A DNA stretch of 37,459 bases from Aureococcus anophagefferens (lineage: Eukaryota; Sar; Pelagophyceae; Pelagomonadales; Pelagomonadaceae). Every line of letters starts with the position of its first letter. The first letter of the stretch is position 1. Below are positions 8,076 through 15,550 of this stretch, piece by piece. The notes under the pieces were generated by a model. The model did no database searches, had not been told where the DNA came from, and saw only the letters and a program-made list of their open reading frames with translations. The stretch lies in the NCBI RefSeq assembly GCF_000186865.1, contig NW_008705563.1:445018-482476 (forward strand), in the 5' to 3' direction. The position numbers were made by a program, and so were the translations under genes.

Positions 8076-10303
8076 TTACAACAGGGACGCGTCGTCGCCG
8101 CCGCTCGGGTCGCGCGCGTCGGGCCCGAGGGGCAGCTTCGTCGACTCGCCGACGGCGAGCGTGCCCTGGCCGACGCAGACGGTCCGGAGGCGCGCCGCGA
8201 CGTCCGCGAACGTCGGCCTCCGCTCCGGGTCCTGGGCCCAGCAGGCCTCCATGGTCGCGCGGACGCGGTCCGGCAGCGCCGCGGGCACCTGGGGCCGCAG
8301 CTCGCCGGCCTTGACGGCGTCGGCGATGGCATTCTCCCGGTCCGCGAGCGTCCCCGGCGTCACGTAGTGGTGGTACGGGTCGCCGTTCTGGCCTGGGCAG
8401 CACAAGAGAGATTCAACGTCGCTTCAACGTGAGTGTTCCGCGCGCGCGCGTCACGAGAAAAACATCCACGCGTCGAGACCGTTCCGAGAGATGATCGCTC
8501 GTCCAAAAATCAGCCGAAACGAGTGGAAAACGGCCGAGATCGGAGCCTCTGAAGTTGGGAATTTCGCTCTCTTGTCCTGCCCTGGTTCTGGCTGAACGTC
8601 GCCGCGGTGACGATGCCGAACGCGAAGACGTCCAGGCGGCTCATGGCCTCGAAGCCGCAGACCCGCGGCGACTCGCCGCCGCCGAGCACGCCGCCGCCGG
8701 CGCCGAGCATCTCCGGCGCCGCGTAGCACGCCGTCGCGCCCGCGGACATGCGCCGCGGCGCGGACCGCTTCCGCCGCTGGCCGTCGTCGCCGCCGTCGTC
8801 GTCGACGAGCTGGCTCAGCCCGAAATCCGACACCTTGGCGCCCAGGTCCTTGTCGAGGAGGATGTTGCCCGGCTTGAGGTCGTGGTGCAGCACGCGCTCC
8901 GCGTGGAGGTACGTCAACGCCAGCGCGACCTGGAACAGGATCAGCGACCGGTCGTTGACGCTCAGCCGCGGCGGCCGCGCCGCCCGGCCGGTGCCGCGCC
9001 GCGCCGCCGGCGCCTCGCCGCGGAGCAGCGCGTCGAGCGCGTAGGGGCAGTGCTCCGTGACGATGAAGCAGTAGACGTCGCGGCGCGAGATGCCGTAGAA
9101 CGTGAGCACGTGGGGGTGCTTCAGCTTGTGGAGGAGCGTCACCTCGCGCGAGAACTCGTCGAGATCCGACGGGTCGATGAAGGAGCTGAAGAGCTGCTTG
9201 ATGGCCACGCGCGCGCCGAGGAACTCGCCCTCGTAGACCTGGCCCGCGGCGCCCGCGCCGATCTTCGCGACGACGCGGAGCCGCTCGAAGTCGATCTGCC
9301 AGGACTGGAGCGTCGCGAAGCGCTTCCGCGTCGCCGCGGCCCGGTGTTCGCGTAGGTCGTCGTCGGCGTGGGCCTTCTCCTCCTCCGCGTGGCGCGACCG
9401 CCGCGTCAGCGACGAGATTAGGGCCTTCTGCGGCGACTGGAAGCCGTGCTTCGGCGACCGCGACTCCGCGAGCTCCTCGTCGACCTTGACCTCGGGCATG
9501 GAAATGCCCGCGCCGCCGTCGCCGGGCGCGGGGAAGAGCCACGCGGCCAGGTTGTTCGCGGAGAACGGGTTGCTGATGCCGCGCATGTCCGTCGACTGCT
9601 TCGCGTCGACGCGCACCGCCTGCGCGAAGGCCACGCGCCCCTGGCGCTCCGTCGCCCGCGCCACGCAGGAAAAGGCCACGAGGAGCACGAGGCCCGTGAG
9701 CAGCGGGAAGACGCGCGCGTGCGCGTCGCTCAGCAAACACGCGAGCAGCGCGACGACGTCGAGCGACAGCGCCAAGAGCACGCCCTTGAGCTTCAGCCCG
9801 AAGCAGAGCGAAAACAAACCACCATCGACGGCAACATCTAAACCGAGGTAGTAGGGCCGGCTCCAGGCGTCGCCGAAGCGGAGGAAGTACGCGAGGAAGA
9901 TCTGCGCGGCGTGCGCGACGGCGAGCGCGAGCGCGTGGCGCGTCCACCGGTCCCGGCTCCCGTCGCCGTCGCGCAGCTCGACGCACCTGGCGCCGGCGCG
10001 CAGGGACGCGACGAGGGCGACGAAGCCCAGGAGGACCCAGACCTCGCGCGGGTGCCACGTCGTGCCGCGCGAGACGCCCTGGACGACGTCCGCGCCCACG
10101 CGTACGACCAGAATCCCCGCGCGCGTGAGCCAGGGCGTCGCCCCTAGAAGCCGCGCGCAGCGCGCCCGGTACGTCGCGTAGCGCTCCTCGAGCGCGGCCA
10201 TGTTGAACTCGAGCGTCACCCAGTCGAGGTCCGTGAGCGCGGCCTCGAGCTCCGCGCCGTCGACCTCCATGGACGGCGCCGACGACTGGCGCAGGCGCTC
10301 CAT
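8076..10303 (-). CDS. Multi-pass membrane TKL-type serine/threonine protein kinase
   Basis: Two exons (10303-8593 and 8392-8076) join in frame to give 675 aa. The N-terminal ~250 residues hold about six hydrophobic segments (for example VWVLLGFVALVASL, ALALAVAHAAQIFLAYFL, VLLALSLDVVALLACLL), so this is a membrane receptor-like kinase. The kinase domain starts near 345 with GAGAAGQV, catalytic Lys369 (VAIKQL) and the alpha-C Glu in EFSREV. The catalytic loop reads HHD (473-475) in VLHHDLKPGN instead of HRD. DFG and YAAPEML follow. The C-lobe CWAQDPERRPTF is encoded by exon 2, so the introner lies inside the kinase domain. TKL kinases of this layout are common in stramenopiles. The ligand is unknown. 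Confidence 0.88.
8393..8592 (-). mobile_element. Introner, family 1, copy 3 (intron of the TKL kinase)
   Basis: Intron of exactly 200 bp, made of a 192-bp element plus the 8-bp duplication. On the gene strand the duplications are GCCAGAAC at 8592-8585 and 8392-8385. The 5' terminal repeat is CAGGGCAGGACAAGAG and the 3' end CTCTTGTGCTGCCCAG, so the two ends differ at one position (G versus C). The core GTCCAAAAATCAGCCGAA is at 8501-8518 on the plus strand. Splicing gives TAATFSQNGDPYHHY in frame. It is a GC-AG intron in phase 1. Confidence 0.93.
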
Positions 10304-11247
10304 GGCGTTGTGGTGCGCTTGTTGGTGGTGTTGCGGCGTTCGTCACTCGTGCGGCGCGGCGGACGCGGCGCCTCGTGCGGCGCGGCGCGGCGCTCGACTT
10401 GGCGCCTGGCACAGAGCCGGAATCGATTCAGGCACCAAGGCGCCCAAGGTAGAGCTCTTCGGCGCGCCGCGATCTCGCCACGTGCGCGCGGCGGACGCGC
10501 GGCGCGGCGCGCGGCTCGTGCGCGCGGCGGACGCGCGGCGCGGCGCGCGGCTCGTGCGGCGCGGCGCGCGCGAAGCTCGACGAGGCCGGCGCCCGGCACC
10601 GGCGCGGCTCCGAGAACTCGAATTTCGAGGTGGGGGGGTGAGGCCTACTACGCCTCCTACTGCGAGCCGCCCGGCCGCGGGGACGAGCGCCGGCGCCCGG
10701 CTCTGGCGGGCGCCGCTCACCCTTTTCACGAAGAAAGCGCACATCAAGTGGGGCGCGTCCAAGACCGATGCGGCCGCGGGCCGCCTGGAGCCCGACTCGA
10801 GCAATTAGAGTAGGGGGGTGGGCGGCTTAAGACGCCGAGTCCCGGAGTAGCCTGAGGCGCGTCGAGCACCGAGGTGGAGCCAGGCACGTCGCGTTCCGCC
10901 TAAGGCGACTCGCCGCCGGTCTTGAGCTTCGCGGCGATCGCGTCATCCGAGAGCGCGTTCACCGCCTCGGGCGAGAGGACCTCGGGCTTGCACATCCAGC
11001 CGCTGCTGCATCGCCGCCACGTGTGCACAAGGAAAGCGTCGTGACGACGACCTACAAGCTCCTCGCGGCCATCACGGAGGGCGTGGCGCGGTTCGCCTTC
11101 AAGGACAACGAAAAAGCCGCCCTGAGGGCGTGGCGCGAAGACTTCTCGGCGAGCGCATCTGCCAGGCCGCCCCCTACTAGCCCGAGCGCCAGGCCACCCC
11201 ATCGCGGACGCGCCCGGCTACGCGACACAACCCCGACGAAAAAAGGC
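10304..11247. other. Gene-poor stretch with tandem repeat and coding-like fragments
   Basis: No complete gene is supported in these 944 bp. A 36-bp tandem duplication lies at 10482-10553. Three short stretches have the high GC3 of real exons but no credible start or partner. The first is plus-strand 10632-10808, including a C-terminus-like FTKKAHIKWGASKTDAA before a TAG. The second is minus-strand 11000-10900, MCKPEVLSPEAVNALSDD followed by a stop. The third is plus-strand about 11026-11160, TTTYKLLAAITEGVARFAFK. They may be decayed or rearranged gene pieces, or small exons of genes I cannot assemble. Confidence 0.4.
10482..10553. repeat. 36-bp tandem repeat, two perfect copies
   Basis: Two identical 36-bp units (10482-10517 and 10518-10553) begin GTGCGCGCGGCGGACGCGCG and end GGCTC. 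Partial, imperfect relatives flank them (about 10347-10400 and 10554-10575). In one frame the unit reads as a 12-residue Arg/Ala repeat, but nothing indicates translation. Confidence 0.85.
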
Positions 11248-11790
11248 TTACTCCGGCGGCGGCTCCGCCTGGGGGTCGCGGCGCCTCGGGTCCCAGAGCG
11301 CCTCGAGCTGGAGGTCCGCGCGCGCGTGCTCCGTGAGGAGCTGGACGACGACGGCGTCGAGGTCGACGGAGACCCAGTCCGGGTCGTCGACGCCGTCGGC
11401 GCGCGGGGGCCGCCCGCGCCGCTTCGCCTCGGCGAGGACCGCGTCCGCGAGCGACCGCAGGTGCTTCGGCGACAGCGCCGACGCGAGGACCATGGCGTCG
11501 CCGGGCGCGTCCGCGGGCAGCGCGATGGTCTCGACGTCGACGGCGCCCGCGTCCTCGAGGATGGCCAGCACGTCGCCGCGGTCCAGGGGCGCCGTCGTCG
11601 CCGGGAAGCGGCTCGGCGCCCGCGCCTTGCGGCCCTTGTCCTTGGTCCGCGCCGGCGGCACCCAGGACCAGGTGTTGTCGTCGGCCGCGGCGCCGCTCGA
11701 CGCACGGAGCATCGCGGGGCGGGCGACGCGCCGCGCGTTGACCGAGCGACGCGCCGCACGCATCATGCTGGCCCCCGCTGCGGCACTCAT
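11248..11790 (-). CDS. RsfS/Iojap/MALSU1-family ribosomal silencing factor, probably mitochondrial
   Basis: Binds ribosomal protein uL14 of the large subunit and blocks or staggers subunit joining; organellar members act in ribosome assembly. Protein of 180 aa. Residues 1-40 form an Arg/Ala-rich, acid-free presequence (MMRAARRSVNARRVARPAML) suited to mitochondrial import. Residues 73-166 match the RsfS fold: DVLAILEDAGAVDVETIAL, ASALSPKHLRSLADAV, then WVSVDLDAVVVQLLTEHARA and LQLEALW, equivalent to the family's W..vD.gdvvVH.F....R..Y.LE.LW. Two substitutions are seen: Gln for the usual His in VVVQ, and no Tyr before LE. A plastid location is possible, but no ASAF motif is seen. It diverges from the BART gene. 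mL46, another mitoribosome gene, is 16 kb away. Confidence 0.85.
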   Translation of the reverse strand: MSAAAGASMMRAARRSVNARRVARPAMLRASSGAAADDNTWSWVPPARTKDKGRKARAPSRFPATTAPLDRGDVLAILEDAGAVDVETIALPADAPGDAMVLASALSPKHLRSLADAVLAEAKRRGRPPRADGVDDPDWVSVDLDAVVVQLLTEHARADLQLEALWDPRRRDPQAEPPPE

Positions 11791-11927
11791 CGGGCAAGGG
11801 AGAGCTGCAAGGTTGCCAATGTTGAAGGAAAGGTGCTTTTGTTTTGCGGGCTGCCCCGGATCTGCGCGGCGGCCGCGCCTTCCCGGCGCACCGCGCGCCG
11901 CGGCCGTCGCCCCGCCGCGCTCGTGCG

Positions 11928-12485
11928 ATGAGCTTCAACCGCCTCCTAAAGGAGGCGTCGGCGGAGGCCAAGGACGACTACTCGCCGCTGCCGCCGCGCG
12001 AGGCCAAGGGCGCCAAGGGCGGCGCGACGCCGCCGCTCGACGCCGCGGCCGCCGCGGAGCTCGTGAACCTCGTCTCCGAGTACCTCTTCGACCTCTTCGA
12101 CGCGAACCTCATGGACGAGTTCCTCGCGCTCGAAAAGTTCGAGGTCGACTGCGCGGACGAGTTCGACCCCGACGCCGAGGAGTTCACCTTCGCCCAGGAG
12201 CGGCTCCACCGCGAGTTCGTGGGCATGATGGAGGGCTACGTGGAGGCGTACATCGCGGGCCTGGGCCGGTCCCTCGACGACTTCTACGAGGCCGTGCGCC
12301 TCCAACGAGACGACGAGTCGCAGGGCGGCAGCGACGCGCGCGAGTGCGTCGAGGTGCTCTTCGAGATGGCCGACATCACGGTGTGGGCCACGGGCATGCG
12401 CGCGCGCGCGCGCCACCGGCGCCTCGAGCGCGAGGCGCCGAAGCTCGCGCCGCCGCGGCCGCGGCCGGCCGCGTCGCCGTGGTAA
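11928..12485 (+). CDS. BART-domain (ARL2-binding-like) protein
   Basis: Protein of 185 aa. An acidic all-helical region at about residues 40-150 resembles the ARL2_Bind_BART domain of ARL2BP and CFAP36, which binds GTP-loaded Arl2/Arl3 and acts in ciliary or tubulin-related trafficking. Visible features are LVSEYLFDLFDANLMDEFLA, a central FTFAQERLHREFVGMMEGYV and DDFYEAVRLQ, then VEVLFEMADITVWATGMRAR. The last is the phrase I find most family-like. A basic, Pro-rich tail follows. The start ATG at 11928 is preceded by GC-rich open sequence without another ATG that would extend the domain. Assignment is by motif memory; the general helical BART-like nature is more certain than the partner. Confidence 0.65.
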   Translation: MSFNRLLKEASAEAKDDYSPLPPREAKGAKGGATPPLDAAAAAELVNLVSEYLFDLFDANLMDEFLALEKFEVDCADEFDPDAEEFTFAQERLHREFVGMMEGYVEAYIAGLGRSLDDFYEAVRLQRDDESQGGSDARECVEVLFEMADITVWATGMRARARHRRLEREAPKLAPPRPRPAASPW

Positions 12486-12671
12486 CTCGCGACCGCCGGG
12501 CGGCGGGGCTTCTCGCCTTCTTCCCTGGCGCGGGCGGCGCTGCGCAGGCTGCGGCCGAGGCCCGCACTGCGACGCTACGGCTGCGGCTGCCCGAGGCCTT
12601 GTGCAGAAGGCTCAATATGCAGGCCTATATGCCGAAGATGAAGAAGCCGCCACACACGCAGATCCGCCGCA

Positions 12672-13799
12672 ATGGCTCGCGTCGTGGGTTGCGCGTTCCT
12701 CGTCGCCGTCGGCGTCGGAGCCTTCGTCGACCGCGCGGTCCCGGCGCGGGGCCGCGGCCCCGCGCCGCTCGGCGCCTCCGCCGTCGCGCCGCTGCCGCGC
12801 GTCGTCGTGGACCTCGATGTTGTCGCGGACACTCTGCCGCTCGAGAGCGAGGTCTACCTGGAGACGCTGCAGCACCTGCGGCCCGAGGGCCCCTGGGCCG
12901 AGCTGCGCGAGCTGCCGGACCACCGCTGGCGCACCTTCGACCTCAGCGCCAAGTTCGCGCGCGTGCTCGCGGAGCGGCGCGTCGCGCGGCCGGCCGAGGC
13001 GACGATGATCCTGCGCTTGCTCTTCGAGGAGGACGAGGTCGGCAAGCGCGCCCTCGCCGCGCGCGACGACCCGAGCGGCCAGCGGTGGGACGGCGGCGGC
13101 TGGGCGCCGACCGAGGGCGATTTGGCGGGCGTGCGGCCGGGCACGCGGCCGTTGACCGCCGGGGAGGTCGTGGAGAACTGGGACGAGGTGCTCCGGTGGC
13201 GCTGTTTAGCGGCGTGGCAAGCGGAGGATCGCGCCTTCTCCGAGGACGCCATCGACGCGGCCTGCGCGGCGACGATCCGGAGCCGGCTCCGGACCGACGC
13301 GGCCGGCGTCGCGGACGCGCTGTCCTGGCGGCCCGACGCGCTCCGCGCGCTCCGGGCCGCCTGCGACGCCGGCACGGTCGACGAGGCGCTCGTGCTCGTG
13401 CGCGCGGACCTGCTGGGCTTCGCGAACGCGCCCGACGACCGCGAGACGCTCGAGGGCTGGCGCCGCGTCGTCGGCGGCGTGTTGCCCGGCGCGGACTGCG
13501 CGCTCGCGACGGGCGCGCTCGACGTCGCCGACGAGATCGATTTGTACGACGGGCAGACCCTCTACTACGGCGGGAGCCCCCAGCTCACGCTGCAGCTGGG
13601 CGCCGCGCTGAAGCAGGAGGTCGACGCGCGGACCGCGGGGCTCCACCTCTGCCGCTGGGTGAAGCGCTGGACGCCGGGCGGCGCGCCGCCGCCGACGCTC
13701 ACGTCCTTCAACATCATCCAGCTCGAGAACGACCACCGCGACTTCCGCCTGGCGCTCGGGCTGACCCCCTCCCCCGGGGGCAAGGGGGCGCGGGACTAA
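12672..13799 (+). CDS. Unrecognised protein with plastid-type presequence
   Basis: Protein of 375 aa that I do not recognise. It begins MARVVGCAFLVAVGVGAFVD, a signal peptide ending in an ASAF-like GVGAF, followed by an Arg-rich transit-like stretch ending near residue 40. It is therefore probably imported into the plastid. The mature part is mostly helical and acidic, with HRWRTFDLSAKFARVLAERR, DLYDGQTLYYGGSPQLTLQL and a C-terminal TSFNIIQLENDHRDFRLALG. A stretch RVVVDLDVVADTL faintly recalls HAD motif I, but the rest does not support it. GC3 is very high and the single frame is clean. The last residues are encoded by a CCCCCGGGGG palindrome. Transcribed in tandem with the BART gene, 186 bp downstream. 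Confidence 0.7.
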   Translation: MARVVGCAFLVAVGVGAFVDRAVPARGRGPAPLGASAVAPLPRVVVDLDVVADTLPLESEVYLETLQHLRPEGPWAELRELPDHRWRTFDLSAKFARVLAERRVARPAEATMILRLLFEEDEVGKRALAARDDPSGQRWDGGGWAPTEGDLAGVRPGTRPLTAGEVVENWDEVLRWRCLAAWQAEDRAFSEDAIDAACAATIRSRLRTDAAGVADALSWRPDALRALRAACDAGTVDEALVLVRADLLGFANAPDDRETLEGWRRVVGGVLPGADCALATGALDVADEIDLYDGQTLYYGGSPQLTLQLGAALKQEVDARTAGLHLCRWVKRWTPGGAPPPTLTSFNIIQLENDHRDFRLALGLTPSPGGKGARD

Positions 13800-14041
13800 C
13801 CATGCTCGCGGGACCCGCGGGCTGTCCGGATTCGCGGCGGGCGCGCGCCGTCGGCAGTCCGGGTGCTTCGTAACGCCGGCGGGATATGCTAAACGCCGCT
13901 TCAAGTGAGGCTTCTCCGAGTCGAGCGACGCCTCCCGCTGCCCATCCCCGTCGTCCACCATCGTCTTTCCAAAAAACTCTTTTTTGTTTTCATTGAACTG
14001 GAACCTCGGCCCGAGGTTGGGTTGGGATAAGTATGATCTTA
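13800..14041. other. Intergenic space between convergent stops
   Basis: The 242 bp between two convergent genes contain a T-rich tract (ACTCTTTTTTGTTTTC, about 13977-13992) and a CTTCAAG word near 13901. They could hold the 3' UTRs of both neighbours. Nothing else is recognised. Confidence 0.4.
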
Positions 14042-15408
14042 TCAGTCGTTGCCCGCCCGGTTGCTGCCGCCGCCCAACGAGAACGACCCCGCGGCGGAGA
14101 TGAAGTTGCGGCGGCCCCCGAGGCGACGCCGGGCCTTGTTGACGGGCGCGTCTTTCAGCGCGGCGGGCTCGCCCTTCGGGCTCGGGACCTCCGAGGCGGC
14201 CGCGGGCTTCTGGGAGCCGCCGCGCGTGTTGCTGTGGCGGTACCGCGCCTCGACGAGCCGCGCTTGGTCGATGGGCAGCGTGAGGTCGATGTCCCCGAGC
14301 ACGGCCTCGGCCGTCGAGAGGCGGCGGTCGATGTCGGTCTCGTACTCGTACTCGACCTGCTCGTTGATGTACACCGTGCGCTCCGCGTTGTCCGGCTTGA
14401 AGTGCACGTCGCCCGTCGAGAAGACCTTGAGCGTGTCGCCCTCCGTCGAGTAGAACTCGACGCCGAACGCGTCCGCCATCTCGTAGCGCGTCACCTTGAA
14501 GTTGATGTACGACTGCGACACGTAGGGGTCGTTCCACCACTGGTTGCCCCAGACCTCCGTAGCGAGCGTCGACGAGTCGCAGGTCGTGACGCAGTCCGCG
14601 GGCGCTCGCGGTCTGCACCACGTTGCCGGACTCCGTGAGGTCGTAGGTCGACGTGTCGTCGTCCGAGTACGTGACGGTGATGTCGCTGCCCGTCACCTCG
14701 GACACCTTCGCGGAGTAGGACTCGCCGTCGTCGTAGAGCGCGGAGACGGCGTCGCCGACCTCGCAGTAGTTGACCGCCGAGTCCGTCACGAGCTCGCCGC
14801 CGCTGAGGAGCGCCGACGGGCACTCGAAGCCCCCGTACCAGTAGCCGTCTTCCGAGTACGTGTTGTTCTCGCTGTAGTACGGGCAGCACGTGTGGCTCCC
14901 GACCTCGCAGTAGCACTTGGCGCACACCGACGACACGCCGCCCGTGTTCGCGCGGCACGTCGAAGGGATGCCGTTCGGGCACGGGTACACGCCGCCGCTC
15001 GTGCCCGTCTGGCACTCCCAGTCGAACGGCACGACGAAGCCCGCGCGCTCGAACAAGTTCAAGTCGCCCGAGCCCAGGCCGAGCACGCCGAGGCTCTCCC
15101 CGTCTTCGAGGCGGCGGCGCATGGGCAGTTGGTAGTCGTCCAAGGTCGAGTAGTCGTCCGGGTCGACGCCGTGCCCGAGCGTCGTGGTGCCGATGGGCGC
15201 GGACGGCGTGTAGGTGTGGTTGTAGACCTGCGAGGCGCAGTGTGGAGGGGCTGCGAGGCGGGTGTGCGGGGCAGCGTTTGGACGCGGGATCGCACCATCT
15301 TCTCGACGTGGTCCAGCGTCGCCTCGATGCTCTCGAGGTCCTCGGAGGAGGTGGCGCTGGAGCTGCTGCCGAAGGCCGCGGCGCCGACGGCGAGCGCGAG
15401 GATCGCAT
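14042..15408 (-). CDS. Secreted cysteine-rich protein with Tudor-like domain; reading frame broken
   Basis: Unrecognised overall. The N-terminal coding is a hydrophobic signal (ILALAVGAAAFGSSSS), then an acidic helix (EDLESIEATLDHVEKM). A 68-bp GT-AG intron (15295-15228) joins it in frame to VYNHTYTPSAPIGTTT. Next is a Cys-rich segment (YPCPNG, VCAKCYCEVG, TCCPYY, FECPSA) with a glycosylation sequon in ENNTYS. Then comes VGDAVSALYDDGESYSAKVS plus ITVTYSDDDTSTYDL, which resembles a Tudor/Agenet barrel. The C-terminal third (WGNQWWNDPY to the stop) is unknown. Two frame faults remain. The signal frame is one base out of register with the only nearby ATG (15408). A +1 shift is also needed near 14595-14612. 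Either the sequence has errors or the gene is decaying. Confidence 0.6.
15228..15295 (-). other. Short conventional GT-AG intron (68 bp)
   Basis: On the minus strand it begins GTGCGATCC and ends CGCCTCGCAG. Removing it changes frame and joins EKM to VYNHTYTPS. No 8-bp flanking duplication and no terminal inverted repeat are present, so it is not an introner. Confidence 0.7.
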
Positions 15409-15550
15409 GCTGTACATCGCTGCGGGCACGCTTGGAATTTTAGCCTGCATTCTACACTATCCGATGGTGCACGGCAATTGCACGGTGAACTTCGATAAAT
15501 CCTTCTCGCGCGCTTCCTTCTCGCGTGCGAAGCAAGTTGCGCGCTCGACG
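15409..15550. promoter_or_regulatory. Shared divergent promoter, secreted Cys-rich protein / CNBD protein
   Basis: 142 bp, relatively AT-rich, with TGCACGGTGAACTTC at 15479-15493. This matches the element in the 2855-3014 promoter at 13 of 15 positions. A short perfect repeat of CTTCTCGCG lies at about 15502-15530. Confidence 0.5.

Noticed and set aside
6273..8432. Open frame of about 720 codons on the plus strand over the MATE gene
   Set aside because: Shadow frame with Arg-rich composition and no domain; the neighbouring frame encodes the MATE transporter.
12672..13799. HAD-superfamily hydrolase assignment from the VDLDVVADT stretch
   Set aside because: The motif I match is partial and no motif II-IV can be seen, so the protein is left unassigned.
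14042..15408. Explaining the two frame breaks by introns of about 17-20 nt
   Set aside because: Such lengths are below anything else seen here (44 nt minimum), and no branch or pyrimidine signal supports them.
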